64,000 bases of DNA from Hyphococcus lacteus (GCF_041058985.1 NZ_JBEHZE010000001.1:930001-994000), one strand, 5' to 3'. Shown: positions 53,263 through 62,683, counted from the stretch's first letter. Notes: a model not told the origin generated them from the sequence alone. Translations and numbers: made by a program.

Positions 53263-54858
53263 GTGCCCATAGCCAAATCAAATGCACGCCGAAAAATCGG
53301 CATTTTGGGCGGATCGTTTAATCCTGCCCATGCTGGTCATCGCGAAATTTCCGTAGCGGCGCTGGAACGCCTTGGGCTTGATGCTGTTTGGTGGCTGGTC
53401 ACACCGGGGAATCCGCTCAAAGACAGTAGCATTTATGCCCCTTATGAGGAGCGCCTGAAACATGCACGTGTCATTAGCGATCACCCCGATATCGTGGTCA
53501 GCGATTTCGAAAAGCGTCACGGCCTTACCTATACTGTCGATACGCTTGAGGCGCTTCAGGACGATAACCCCAATAGTAGGTTTGTCTGGTTGATGGGGGC
53601 CGATGGGCTTGAGACTTTTCATAAGTGGAAAGACTGGCGCGTCATTGCCGACCGGGCAGTTTTCGCGGTTTTTGCACGTCCCGGATATGGTGAAGGTGCG
53701 CTGTCTAGCCCGGCTGCAAAAGATCTCGCGGCATTTCGGGTTGAAATTGATCAGGCCACTGATTTCGCGCTCATTGACGCGCCAAGATGGATCTATTTTC
53801 CCGACACAAATAACCCTATTTCATCGACCGAATTGAGGAACAGAAAAATCCAACATTCAAACAAAGATAATCAGCCAGCAGATCTTTCTGTACCACACGG
53901 CCATCTGGCTTACTTTCTCGATCTTCATCCAGACTTGGGCGATTTTCGTGCGGACGCCATTGAGGGGTTGGGTAAAAAACAAAAAAGCATTTCGCCAAAG
54001 TATTTTTACGATGAGCGCGGATCAAAAATTTTCAATGGTATCACCGAGGTTAAAGAATATTACCCAACCCGCACAGAACGACAGATTTTTCTGGATAATG
54101 CTAAAGAGATAACCGGCGAGATTGGCGCTGGGGTTGGTGTTTTTGAATATGGCTCCGGCTCGAGCGAAAAAATTGAATGGCTTGTGAAAGGGCTTAAAAA
54201 TCCTGCGGCGTATGTGGCAATGGATATCTCGCGCGATCATTTGATTGAGAGCGCAAGCGTCATGGCGGAACAGCTTTCGATTCCAGTGGCAGCGATTTGT
54301 GCTGATTTTCACGCGCCGATTAAATTTCCGAAAGGTGTTTTGAAAGATCCGGAACATTGGCTTGGGTATTTCCCCGGTTCGACGATTGGAAACATGTTGC
54401 CAGAAACGGCGGTCGGGTTTTTGCGACGCGCGTCCGAAACGCTTGGCACGGGCGCACAGTTTTTGATTGGGGTTGATCAAGTCAAAGACAAATCGGTCCT
54501 AGAGGCGGCCTATGATGATGCCGAAGGCGTAACCGCAAAATTCAATATGAATTTGTTGGTGCGGATGCAGCGTGAATTGGGTGCGAAAATCAACATTGAT
54601 GATTTCGAACATTATGCGTTTTATAATGAGCAGCTGAGCCGCATCGAGATGCACCTTCGGGCTAAGCAAGCGACCAAAATTGTGATTGATGATCACGAGT
54701 TCTCGTTTGCCAAAGACGAGACTTTGCACACAGAAAACTCACACAAATTTACCGACGAAAAATTCTCTCAGCTTGTTAACCAAACCCCGTGGCACGTTGA
54801 AAAGACATGGACAGACCCCCAAGGCTGGTTTGCGGCGTGCCTTTTGAGCAACAGATAA
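53263..54858 (+). CDS. nadD: Fusion of nicotinate-nucleotide adenylyltransferase (NadD) and histidine N-methyltransferase (EgtD)
   Basis: A 531-residue two-domain protein. Residues 1-215 are NadD: GGSFNPAHAGH at 16-26, TPGNPLK near 48-54, WLMGAD near 109-114 and ISSTELR at 186-192. A short VPHGHLAYFLDLHPDL stretch looks like the end of NadD merging into EgtD. Residues about 218-531 are EgtD: SPKYFYDERGSKIF near 244-257, YYPTRTE at 266-272 and the SAM site EYGSGSSEK near 295-303. NadD makes NaAD in NAD synthesis; EgtD trimethylates histidine to hercynine for ergothioneine. Starts: GTG 53263 preferred, TTG 53242 possible. No frameshift or stop separates the halves. No egtB is in the window. Confidence 0.92.
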   Translation: MPIAKSNARRKIGILGGSFNPAHAGHREISVAALERLGLDAVWWLVTPGNPLKDSSIYAPYEERLKHARVISDHPDIVVSDFEKRHGLTYTVDTLEALQDDNPNSRFVWLMGADGLETFHKWKDWRVIADRAVFAVFARPGYGEGALSSPAAKDLAAFRVEIDQATDFALIDAPRWIYFPDTNNPISSTELRNRKIQHSNKDNQPADLSVPHGHLAYFLDLHPDLGDFRADAIEGLGKKQKSISPKYFYDERGSKIFNGITEVKEYYPTRTERQIFLDNAKEITGEIGAGVGVFEYGSGSSEKIEWLVKGLKNPAAYVAMDISRDHLIESASVMAEQLSIPVAAICADFHAPIKFPKGVLKDPEHWLGYFPGSTIGNMLPETAVGFLRRASETLGTGAQFLIGVDQVKDKSVLEAAYDDAEGVTAKFNMNLLVRMQRELGAKINIDDFEHYAFYNEQLSRIEMHLRAKQATKIVIDDHEFSFAKDETLHTENSHKFTDEKFSQLVNQTPWHVEKTWTDPQGWFAACLLSNR

Positions 54859-54944
54859 ATTTGGCCTTATGGTTGGAGGGCTGCTAGAACGGCCTTATAT
54901 TAGTAAAGCGGGAGCGTTTCCCGCGTCATGAATGGAGAAATACG

Positions 54945-55433
54945 CTGGACGCACAGCACGGCACGGCAGCCACCGGTAAGGCTGCACTTGGGCTCGTTCG
55001 AGACTCGGACAGATCAGATCTGAACGGGTCCGACAGTGAAGGTCAAAAGGATGAGGCGGTTTTAGCCAACCTCACCGCTGATCAACGCAGTCAGAAGATT
55101 CTCTCCCTCATTTTACAAGAACTCGACGACGACAAAGCGGAAAACGTCGTCACCATCGATTTAGTGGGCAAGACAGACTTGGCCGACGCAATGGTGGTGG
55201 CTTCTGGTCGCTCTACTCGCCATGTGGGCGCGATGGCCGATCAGATTGTCAGTCGTCTGAAAGCGGCTGGCCTTGCTAATCCAAAGGTCGAAGGCGCGAG
55301 CGCTTGTGACTGGGTGTTGATCGACGCAGAAGATGTCATCGTGCATCTCTTCCGGCCAGAAGTACGCGAGTTTTATAATCTTGAGCGTGTTTGGTCAGAA
55401 GCTGCGCATATTGCGGCAACAACGGACGCCTAA
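54945..55433 (+). CDS. rsfS: Ribosomal silencing factor RsfS, non-canonical start
   Basis: RsfS binds uL14 and blocks subunit joining. The conserved domain is complete in the frame: LILQELDDDKAENVVTIDL, GKTDLADAMVVASGRSTRHV and EGASACDWVLIDAEDVIVHLF (quoted in part). The first ATG, GTG or TTG in the frame after the stop at 54885 is GTG 55164, which lies inside the domain and would delete its first strand. CTG at 54945 has GGAG 7 bases upstream and would give 162 residues with a 50-residue polar leader. I set the start there, but AUU codons at 55098 or 55110 cannot be excluded. rlmH follows 18 bases on. Confidence 0.8.
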   Translation: MDAQHGTAATGKAALGLVRDSDRSDLNGSDSEGQKDEAVLANLTADQRSQKILSLILQELDDDKAENVVTIDLVGKTDLADAMVVASGRSTRHVGAMADQIVSRLKAAGLANPKVEGASACDWVLIDAEDVIVHLFRPEVREFYNLERVWSEAAHIAATTDA

Positions 55434-55451
55434 AGTAGGCAGTAACGACTT

Positions 55452-55934
55452 ATGCGAATTGTGATCGCCGCCATTGGTAAAAAGCGCGGCGGTCCCGAAA
55501 CGGCGCTGGTCGATGACTATCTTTCCCGATGCAAATCAATGGGACGGCGGATCGGCTTTGGCGATGTAACCCTCGCCGAAGCGGATGCCCCAAAGGCTTT
55601 GTCTGGCGACGCGCTAAAACAGCGCGAAGGCACTTTGTTGTTAAAAGCCATTCCCGATGGGGCGCAAATCATTGTGCTGGATGAGCGCGGGGAAAATATT
55701 TCGAGCAAAAAACTGGCGCAACTTTTGGGGCAAATGCGCGATCAAGGCACCGGTGATGTAGCATTTCTGATCGGCGGTGCGGATGGTCACGGGAAAGAAA
55801 TAAAGGCGCGTGCGGTTCGGTCTATCTCATTTGGGGCCGCAACTTGGCCGCACATGCTTGTCAGGGCGATGCTGACAGAGCAAATATATAGGGCAATGAC
55901 GATCCTGTCCGGCCACCCTTATCATCGCTCATGA
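55452..55934 (+). CDS. rlmH: 23S rRNA (pseudouridine(1915)-N3)-methyltransferase
   Basis: A 160-residue SPOUT enzyme that methylates pseudouridine 1915 in helix 69. Motifs are the start MRIVIAAIGKKRGGPE, LDERGENISSKKLAQLL near 76-92, FLIGGADGHG near 104-113 and the C-terminal SFGAATWPHMLVRAMLTEQIYRA (partly quoted) ending in HPYHRS. Length is normal. It is coupled to the EnvC-like gene by a 4-base ATGA overlap. Confidence 0.97.
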   Translation: MRIVIAAIGKKRGGPETALVDDYLSRCKSMGRRIGFGDVTLAEADAPKALSGDALKQREGTLLLKAIPDGAQIIVLDERGENISSKKLAQLLGQMRDQGTGDVAFLIGGADGHGKEIKARAVRSISFGAATWPHMLVRAMLTEQIYRAMTILSGHPYHRS

Positions 55935-57154
55935 AAAAACACCTTTTTGTTGTGGCACTGTTGCTTTGTCCGCTCTCTGCGGCGGCGCAGGTTGATGCGG
56001 GCGAACTTGAAGAGGTCGAGCGCAAACTAAAAGAGCATGCAGGCGAGGAAAAGCGTTTGCGCAACGAAGTCGCCGCTAAACAAAAAGAAGTGGCCGCGCT
56101 GCGTACCCGATTGATTGAAACCGCCAACTCACTGCAAGAGGCCGAACGCAAGATTGCGGATCTCGAAGAGTCGATAGCGTCGCTTGAAGAAGAAAAGGCC
56201 GAGGCCGAAATTGCCCTACAGGCCGAAAGCAAAAACCTGAGCGAAGTTCTGGCGGCGCTTCAGTCGCTGGAGTTGTCTCGACCCCCCGCCTTGTTGGTGA
56301 CGCCCGAGGATGCCAACAAAGCGGCGCGGGCGGCGATGTTGCTCTCCGATGCAGCACCAGAGGTTGAGGCGCGCGCCGCACGGTTGCGCGCGGCGGTCGA
56401 GCGCCTTTCGGCATTGGCAGAAGAGCTCGACCGCGACCGGGCGAGCCTCGCGATTACGAATAAAGAGCTGGGGGCGCGGCGCGATATCCTCTCGGATTTG
56501 ATGGCGCAAAAAGAACAGGAGCGGGATGTGGCTGCGGCGCTCGCGGCATCTGCCCAGCGCGAGACCGCCCGTATTGCCGCTCAAGCGACGACATTGCGCG
56601 AAATGATTGATCGTTTGACGCGTCTCGCCCACTCGATCACGCCTAGGGTCAAACCGGCACCGCCTAAGAAAAGCCCTGTCGATGACACGCCAAAGCCCAT
56701 TCCGCCAAGTATTAAACAAGCGTCACCTGAGCCATTTGTGGCCGCAAAAGCGTTTGGTAAGGCAAAAGGGGCGCTGCGGCCCCCAGTCGCAGGCCGGTTA
56801 ACGGGTCAATATGGGAAACCAAGGCCCGAGGGCGGTGTTTTCGAAGGAATCAGATTTGCAGCGCGCGATCAGGCGATTGTGACCGCACCATTTGAGGGTA
56901 GGGTCGTTTTTGCCATGGAATGGCAGCCCGTTGGGAATATGATCGTTCTGGACGTAGGCGAGGGCTACCATATATTGTTAGGTGGCGTTGGGCGTATTTT
57001 AGTCGAGGAAGACCAATATATTGCGGCAGGGGAGCCGATCGCCGAAATGACCAGTGGGGGCACAGAATTGGATCTTGAGATCCGAAAAGATGGAGAGCCT
57101 GTTAACCCTGTGTTGTGGCTCTCGCGTAAAAGTATGGAAGGTCTGGCACCGTAG
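55931..57154 (+). CDS. EnvC-like murein hydrolase activator (degenerate LytM/M23 domain)
   Basis: A 407-residue periplasmic protein. The signal peptide ends near residue 20 (AAAQ); a long coiled coil runs through about 25-230, followed by a Pro-rich linker and a LytM domain at about 278-400. Zinc ligands of active M23 peptidases are missing: the usual HxGxD site reads FEGIRFA and the HxH site reads YHILLGG. So it should activate amidases rather than cut peptidoglycan, as EnvC does. It overlaps rlmH by 4 bases and is followed by ctpA. Confidence 0.9.
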   Translation: MKKHLFVVALLLCPLSAAAQVDAGELEEVERKLKEHAGEEKRLRNEVAAKQKEVAALRTRLIETANSLQEAERKIADLEESIASLEEEKAEAEIALQAESKNLSEVLAALQSLELSRPPALLVTPEDANKAARAAMLLSDAAPEVEARAARLRAAVERLSALAEELDRDRASLAITNKELGARRDILSDLMAQKEQERDVAAALAASAQRETARIAAQATTLREMIDRLTRLAHSITPRVKPAPPKKSPVDDTPKPIPPSIKQASPEPFVAAKAFGKAKGALRPPVAGRLTGQYGKPRPEGGVFEGIRFAARDQAIVTAPFEGRVVFAMEWQPVGNMIVLDVGEGYHILLGGVGRILVEEDQYIAAGEPIAEMTSGGTELDLEIRKDGEPVNPVLWLSRKSMEGLAP

Positions 57155-57180
57155 CCGGACAAAATAAGGTGTATGAACGG

Positions 57181-58641
57181 ATGAAACAAAGCCCCAAACC
57201 AGCCGTCAGGTCATTAAAGTCTCACAAAAGCGGCAAGCGCTATTCCGGCGGCGCGCTTATTATGGCGGCTTGCGGTGGTGCGCTTGTGTTCGGCGCGCTT
57301 TCCAGCGCTGTCTTTGCGCGGGCGTCAATTTCGGCGGATACTTTTCGCCAGCTTGATTTGTTCGGCGAAGTCTTTGAGCAGGTTCACGAGAATTACGTCT
57401 CTGATCCCGTTGATGCGGATCTGATCAAAGGCGCGATTGATGGGATGCTCGACACGCTCGATCCGCATTCTAATTACCTTTCCGCTGATGATTATAAAAC
57501 CATGCAGGAACAGACCCGTGGGTCGTTTGCGGGTCTCGGCATTCAGGTCATCATGGAAAATGAAGGCCCTGACAAAGGCTACCTCAAAATTGTAGCGCCG
57601 ATTGATGATACACCGGCGCAACGTGCAGGCATTATCGCCAAAGACCTTATTGTTAAAATCGACGGCGAAGATGTTATGGGCATGTCGATTGATGAAGCGA
57701 TTTCCAAACTCAAAGGGAAAAAAGGCACCAAGGTCGATATTGCCGTTGTGCGTGATCGCGAAAAAGAGCCTTTTGACCTGACCATTGTTCGTGACATCGT
57801 CACGGTACAGTCAGTTGTGTCGCGCATAGAGGGCGATTTCGGTTATGTCCGTATCGCAACCTTTAGTGAGCAAGCTGATGCCGGGTTGGAAAAAGCGCTT
57901 AAAAAGTTTGATAAAGAAATTCCCGGCGGCGCTAAGGGTTTGGTGCTTGATTTGCGTTCAAACCCCGGCGGCTTGCTTGATCAAGCGGTGGCAATTTCTG
58001 ATCAGTTTTTGAGTGGTGGCGAGATCGTTTCAACACGGGGCCGTCGTGCGCGGGATTCTATGCGCGAAATGGGCACCCCCGGCGACAAGTTTAACGGCAA
58101 GCCGATTGTTGTACTGATTAATGGTGGGTCGGCCTCTGCGTCTGAGATTGTGGCGGGTGCGCTTCAAGATCGCAATCGTGCATTGCTTCTCGGTACGCAG
58201 TCATTTGGTAAAGGCTCTGTGCAGACGGTCATTCCGCTTCAAAACGGCCTTCAAGGTGCGCTTCGTTTGACCACGTCGAAATATTTCACGCCATCAGGGC
58301 GCTCTATTCAGGCGATGGGCATTGATCCAGATATCGAAATGCCAGTGATTTATCCTGGTCAGGAAAAAGTGGCCGAACGGCCATCAGAAAGTGACTTGCC
58401 CGGCGCGCTTGCGGCCGAATCCGATGTTTCTGACGCGACGGTTGAAGAGCTAGAGAGCGAAAAATCAGTCGCTGACGCAGATGGAAAAACAGGCCCAGCG
58501 GTTGAGCCGGTCATGTGCCCCTTCAAAGAAGATGGCGAGACACCACGCGATTGTCAGCTAGAACGGGCGTTAGAAATACTTGCTGATGCTACGGCGTATA
58601 AACAGGCTCTGGCCCATGCCGGTGCAGCGCGTATTGATTAG
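57181..58641 (+). CDS. ctpA: C-terminal processing protease CtpA (S41)
   Basis: A 486-residue periplasmic serine protease. The N-terminal membrane signal lies at about 25-48, the PDZ domain at about 100-185 (GLGIQVIMENEG) and the S41 catalytic domain after it with GGSASASEIVAGAL near 313-326 (Ser) and SFGKGSVQT near 341-349 (Lys), then a Glu/Ser/Asp-rich tail with two late Cys. The ATG at 57181 follows AAGG; a GTG at 57169 would add four residues. A terminator follows. Confidence 0.96.
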   Translation: MKQSPKPAVRSLKSHKSGKRYSGGALIMAACGGALVFGALSSAVFARASISADTFRQLDLFGEVFEQVHENYVSDPVDADLIKGAIDGMLDTLDPHSNYLSADDYKTMQEQTRGSFAGLGIQVIMENEGPDKGYLKIVAPIDDTPAQRAGIIAKDLIVKIDGEDVMGMSIDEAISKLKGKKGTKVDIAVVRDREKEPFDLTIVRDIVTVQSVVSRIEGDFGYVRIATFSEQADAGLEKALKKFDKEIPGGAKGLVLDLRSNPGGLLDQAVAISDQFLSGGEIVSTRGRRARDSMREMGTPGDKFNGKPIVVLINGGSASASEIVAGALQDRNRALLLGTQSFGKGSVQTVIPLQNGLQGALRLTTSKYFTPSGRSIQAMGIDPDIEMPVIYPGQEKVAERPSESDLPGALAAESDVSDATVEELESEKSVADADGKTGPAVEPVMCPFKEDGETPRDCQLERALEILADATAYKQALAHAGAARID

Positions 58642-58661
58642 TCGCTCTGAGCGATAAAATG

Positions 58662-58697
58662 AAAAGCCGAGGGCACACAAGTGCCCTCGGCTTTTTT
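58662..58697. terminator. Terminator between ctpA and the EamA gene
   Basis: Perfect stem AAAAGCCGAGGGCAC (58662-58676) with GTGCCCTCGGCTTTT (58681-58695), a four-base ACAA loop and six T in all. The A-tract lets it also serve the minus-strand EamA gene, whose stop overlaps it. Confidence 0.95.
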
Positions 58698-59601
58698 ATG
58701 TAGGGTCGTTCGGAATTTTGATTTTCTTACTGCGCGAGACAATGAAGAGACCAGAGATCACAATCAGCCCAGAGCCGATGAACATCGTAACATTCAGCGT
58801 CTCACCAAACAGCAGCACGCCGCAAGCGATACCAAAGAGTAGCCGCGAATACCGGAATGGTGTCACGGCAGAAACTTCGCCCGTGCGCATGGCCTTCATC
58901 AAACAAGTATATCCGGTGACCCCGGCGATAATAGAACCCACAAGCACCAATGCGATATTCGTGTCGGGCAAAACAAACGGTTTACGTTCCCAAAACGTGA
59001 AAAGCCCACCCGCAATTACCACCGAGATAAACCCATAGAGCCCGAGAATAGCGGTACTTAAAGTTTTCGGTGCGGCGCGGCTCGCAAGGTCCCTGCCCGC
59101 GAACCCGATCATGCCGATGACGGCGAGAATAGACAAAAACGAAAAGCTATCGGCACCCGGACGAATAATCACAACAACCCCGATCAGTCCGATAAAAATG
59201 GCTGTCCATCGTCGCCAGCCGACTTTTTCACCAAAGATCAGCGCAGCACCGGCGACAACCACGAGCGGCGTTGCCTGTAGAATAACCGTTGCTGCCGATA
59301 ACGGCGACAGCGAAATCGCGAGCACATAAAATAGCCGTCCACCAATTTCAAAGACTGCGCGCACGCGCATTGGCGGAGAGAATACATCGCGCACAAATAA
59401 TGGCTCTTTGTTGATCAACGCTGTGCACGCAAAAACAATCGCGCCGCCAAACCCAAAGATCATGAGGATCTGGCTGATGGGCAGTGCTTTTGATGAGGCC
59501 TTGACGAATACGTCTTCAAACGCAAAGGCCGCCATGGAGCCGATCATCCACAATCCGCCTATTAAATTCGCCCGGCGGTGGTCGTCGTTTTCACTATTCA
59601 C
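58696..59601 (-). CDS. EamA/DMT-superfamily transporter
   Basis: A 301-residue membrane protein with about ten segments in two EamA repeats; AFAFEDVFVKASSK near 23-36 and TVILQATPLVVVAGAALIFGEKVGWRRW near 107-134 (quoted in part) mark the first, and PFRYSRLLFGIACGVLLFGE near 247-266 the second. Substrates range over amino acids, nucleosides and drugs, so none is assigned. GTG 59601 is the chosen start; a TTG at 59661 is possible. It is divergent from the yibQ-type gene. Confidence 0.85.
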   Translation of the reverse strand: MNSENDDHRRANLIGGLWMIGSMAAFAFEDVFVKASSKALPISQILMIFGFGGAIVFACTALINKEPLFVRDVFSPPMRVRAVFEIGGRLFYVLAISLSPLSAATVILQATPLVVVAGAALIFGEKVGWRRWTAIFIGLIGVVVIIRPGADSFSFLSILAVIGMIGFAGRDLASRAAPKTLSTAILGLYGFISVVIAGGLFTFWERKPFVLPDTNIALVLVGSIIAGVTGYTCLMKAMRTGEVSAVTPFRYSRLLFGIACGVLLFGETLNVTMFIGSGLIVISGLFIVSRSKKIKIPNDPT

Positions 59602-59815
59602 ATGAATTCCAATATGACTTTTGGCCGGTGGGCCGAATATTTCAGTGTTATTGAGACCCAATCCGGCGCCCAGAGCGAGGGGCCGAATTGACGCGTTGCG
59701 CAGTAATTCTTGCCATTAATCCGAAGCTGCCAGCGAATTTCCGGCCTTTGGCCGCGTCCGTTTTCTATTGGTTAACCCTATTTTTCGTAATTTGTCCGAG
59801 ATTGAGACGTCGCGC

Positions 59816-61183
59816 ATGAACCCCTGGCCATTGTTAGGGGCGCGGCAAATGGGTTGGAACAGAATGCAACGCCGCCGACGATTAAGACGACCGGTCTTTA
59901 GCCGCCTGACTTGGGCGTGGCTTGGCGCGTTCATGATTACGGTCACTGTGGCTGGTGTTGTCGCGCGTGACGCGATGAATGGCGGTGGTGTGGCGCGGGT
60001 GGCGCTTCCGGTCGAAGAGATCGAGACCTTTGCGCGGGTCGCGCAGGTCCATCGTGAAAACCCGATTCCAACACCCCCCGCATCCAACAATGCAGTATCC
60101 AACAATAATGGCCCTGCGCTTCGTGATGGCAGCACGCCAGAAGCCGTTGACATGCTCGGCGGTGATCCTGCCGAAGCCGCTTTCGGTCACGACGAAGACA
60201 ATTCCCTGACGCTAATTTATCCCGGCGAGAACGAGATGTTCGACGAGGGTTATGACAATAGCGAAGAGCATATTGACGGCGATGAAATCTATTCCGGTGA
60301 CGGGATCGTCATCACTATTCCGGGCAAAGATAAACCGGCGACCAGCGCCCAGATGGCGTCGCTATCACCGGCCGTACAACCTATCCCCAATGCTGATGAT
60401 GCGTTGTTACAAACAACAGCGCTTGGACAGATTCCAAAAATCTCACCTGATGGCCGCCGCGCCGTAAAATATTATGCGCGGTCATTCGATGGATCGAGCC
60501 GCGAGCCAAAAGTCGCGCTGATTATTGGCGGGCTGGGGCTGAACTCCGCGATCACTGAACGGGCGATAGATGACCTTCCGCCAGAGGTTTCGTTGTCATT
60601 TGCGCCTTATGCAAAAGACCTTGAATTCTGGACACAGAAAGCCCGCAATGCTGGTCACGAAGTCTTAATCGAACTCCCCATGGAGGGGTATGGCGGCAAT
60701 CAACAGGCATTGGGGGCGGCTGCCCTGTTGACCTCGCGCACGCCCCAAGAAAACCTTCAGCGTATGGATTGGTTGATGTCGCGCTTTGGTGGTTATTTCG
60801 CGGCGACAAATTATATGGGTGCGAAATTCACTGCCGATAATGCGTCGCTCGCGCCGGTCCTCAAAAAACTCAAAGACGCAGGAGTTGGCTATATTGATGA
60901 CACCGGTGCTGCGAAACAACACGGCATCGGGCTTGGTCTGCCCATGACGACCGTCTCGCGGATGATCCCGGCTGCGGCCACCGATGATGACCGCGCCAAA
61001 GTCAAACGCGAACTGGCCATGCTTGAACACATCGCCGAACAGGATGGCCGCGCCATCGGCAAGACCTATGCTTATGCGACCACGATTGACGAAGTCGTCG
61101 AGTGGAGCCGCACCTTGCCGCGCAAGGGAATAACGCCCGCGCCCGCATCGGCCCTATTGCAGACAAGCGCCGTAGCCCGCTAA
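59816..61183 (+). CDS. Divergent polysaccharide deacetylase (YibQ/DUF610)
   Basis: A 455-residue envelope protein. A basic N-terminus and one membrane anchor (about 34-54) lead into a low-complexity acidic linker to about 220, then the divergent deacetylase barrel from about 228: VALIIGGLGLNSAITERAID, ELPMEGYGG near 283-291 and DDTGAAKQHG near 361-370. The family is found next to envC and ctpA and is thought to belong to the same envelope pathway; enzymatic activity is unproven. ATG 59816 was chosen; a TTG at 59768 also opens the frame. Confidence 0.9.
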   Translation: MNPWPLLGARQMGWNRMQRRRRLRRPVFSRLTWAWLGAFMITVTVAGVVARDAMNGGGVARVALPVEEIETFARVAQVHRENPIPTPPASNNAVSNNNGPALRDGSTPEAVDMLGGDPAEAAFGHDEDNSLTLIYPGENEMFDEGYDNSEEHIDGDEIYSGDGIVITIPGKDKPATSAQMASLSPAVQPIPNADDALLQTTALGQIPKISPDGRRAVKYYARSFDGSSREPKVALIIGGLGLNSAITERAIDDLPPEVSLSFAPYAKDLEFWTQKARNAGHEVLIELPMEGYGGNQQALGAAALLTSRTPQENLQRMDWLMSRFGGYFAATNYMGAKFTADNASLAPVLKKLKDAGVGYIDDTGAAKQHGIGLGLPMTTVSRMIPAAATDDDRAKVKRELAMLEHIAEQDGRAIGKTYAYATTIDEVVEWSRTLPRKGITPAPASALLQTSAVAR

Positions 61184-61238
61184 GGGTGGGCTGACGCGGC
61201 GAATGGCTTGCTGCGCAGCAAAGTTTACGAGTGAGCTT

Positions 61239-61751
61239 GTGAGTCAAAAAGACCTCTTCAAAAAGTTTCGCCCCAATGTGGGTGTGGTTCTGTTTAACCG
61301 CGACGGACGCGTCTGGTATGGGCGGCGTGTTGGCGACTTTGCGGATCTTGGCGAAACCCCAGAGAAATTTCGCTGGCAAATGCCCCAAGGTGGTATCGAC
61401 GCCGACGAAGAAATCGTAGCGGCGGCCTATCGCGAGCTGAAAGAAGAAACCGGTGTTACTTCTGCGCGACTATTGACCGTGACCCCCGGCTGGCTCGCCT
61501 ATCGTTTCCCGCCTGAGTACAAAAAGAAAAACTGGAAGGGCCAACGTCAAAAATGGGCCGCGATGCTGTTCGAAGGCAGCGATACAGAAGTTGATTTGTG
61601 TGCCGATGATGAGCAGGAGTTCGACGATTGGCGTTGGGGCGAACTAGAAGAAGCCCCCGAATTGATCGTCCCGTTCAAACGCCATGTCTATCATGACTTG
61701 ATCGCGGGCCTTGTCCCCTTGCGCGACTTTATCCGCTCGGCAAAATGGTGA
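61239..61751 (+). CDS. rppH: RNA pyrophosphohydrolase RppH
   Basis: A 170-residue Nudix enzyme that converts 5'-triphosphate RNA to monophosphate and so starts decay. It shows RPNVGVVLFNRDGRVWYGRR near 11-30, WQMPQGGIDADEE near 46-58 and the Nudix box ending AAYRELKEETG near 62-72. The GTG at 61239 with GAGTGAG upstream matches the family N-terminus; an ATG at 61203 would add 12 residues. It overlaps the pseudouridine synthase gene by 7 bases. Confidence 0.94.
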   Translation: MSQKDLFKKFRPNVGVVLFNRDGRVWYGRRVGDFADLGETPEKFRWQMPQGGIDADEEIVAAAYRELKEETGVTSARLLTVTPGWLAYRFPPEYKKKNWKGQRQKWAAMLFEGSDTEVDLCADDEQEFDDWRWGELEEAPELIVPFKRHVYHDLIAGLVPLRDFIRSAKW

Positions 61752-62431
61752 TTTACGCCGCCGATTTTTTGCTCGACCGACTGCTTTATCGCGATGGGTT
61801 GATACTGATCATCGACAAACCTGCGGGCCTGCCGGTTCATGCTGGGCCATCGGGCGGCGATAACCTCGAGAATTATTTCGACGCCCTGCGTTTTGGACTG
61901 CCGCGTCAACCGGCACTGGCCCACCGTCTTGATCGTGATACATCGGGTTGTCTTGTGTTGGGTCGTCACCCAAAAGCCTTGCGCAAATTACACCGGCTTT
62001 TTGCCGAAGGTCAGATCGACAAAACCTATTGGGCGCTGACCAAAGGCATCCCCGAAAAACTGTCGGGCACGATCGACAAACCGCTAAAAAAACAAACGAG
62101 GGGCAGTGGTTGGCGTGTCGAAATTGCTGATGATGGCCAGCGTGCCGTCACTACCTATCGCGTGGTTGGCCGGGCGGGTGACGTTGCACTGATAGAGGCA
62201 AAACCCAAAACTGGCCGCACCCATCAAATCCGTGTGCATCTAAACGCTATTGGCGCGCCCATCATCGGCGATCCGCAATATGGTGATCAGGCCCCGGATC
62301 AACGGGCGCAACCGATGATGCTCCACGCTCGAAGAATCATCGTTCCGATCTCAAAGAACAAAGACCCCATCATGGTCGAGGCAACACCTCCCGACGCCAT
62401 GGCGACAGCACTCGAAAAGCTGGGCTTATAA
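61745..62431 (+). CDS. RluA-family pseudouridine synthase
   Basis: A 228-residue RluA-type synthase. The active site AHRLDRDTSGCLVLG is near 59-73 (catalytic Asp), with DKPAGLPVHAG near 24-34 and KTGRTHQIRVHL near 155-166. There is no S4 domain, so it is the short form that may act on tRNA or 23S rRNA; the exact uridine is not predictable. It overlaps rppH and is the last housekeeping gene before the lower-GC tail of the window. Confidence 0.93.
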   Translation: MVIYAADFLLDRLLYRDGLILIIDKPAGLPVHAGPSGGDNLENYFDALRFGLPRQPALAHRLDRDTSGCLVLGRHPKALRKLHRLFAEGQIDKTYWALTKGIPEKLSGTIDKPLKKQTRGSGWRVEIADDGQRAVTTYRVVGRAGDVALIEAKPKTGRTHQIRVHLNAIGAPIIGDPQYGDQAPDQRAQPMMLHARRIIVPISKNKDPIMVEATPPDAMATALEKLGL

Positions 62432-62683
62432 AAGCGCCGCCGCCACCAAATTTCACAATATCAAAGAGCCGGAACCGGCAGGCAAAAAGCCCCCAATTCT
62501 GGCGCCGAAAGAACCTCAAGATTTTCATGCTAGCGCCGCCCGTTATGGGGCCGGCGCGGGGTGTCTTTGGTCACATCTCAACGCAGCACCACCTTAAGCC
62601 CACCAGAACGGACGGGGATATCTATCCACCAAATGCGGGATTTAGAGTGAGCGTCGCATAAACAGGAGAATAAAACTGGCAAT

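Noticed and set aside
55931..57154. Active M23 endopeptidase
   Set aside because: The zinc-ligand His residues of the LytM domain are absent, so EnvC-type activator is the better call.
62527..62661. 44-residue ORF after the RluA-type gene
   Set aside because: No ribosome site, no recognisable composition or family. The 252 bases at 62432-62683 hold nothing else I can support.
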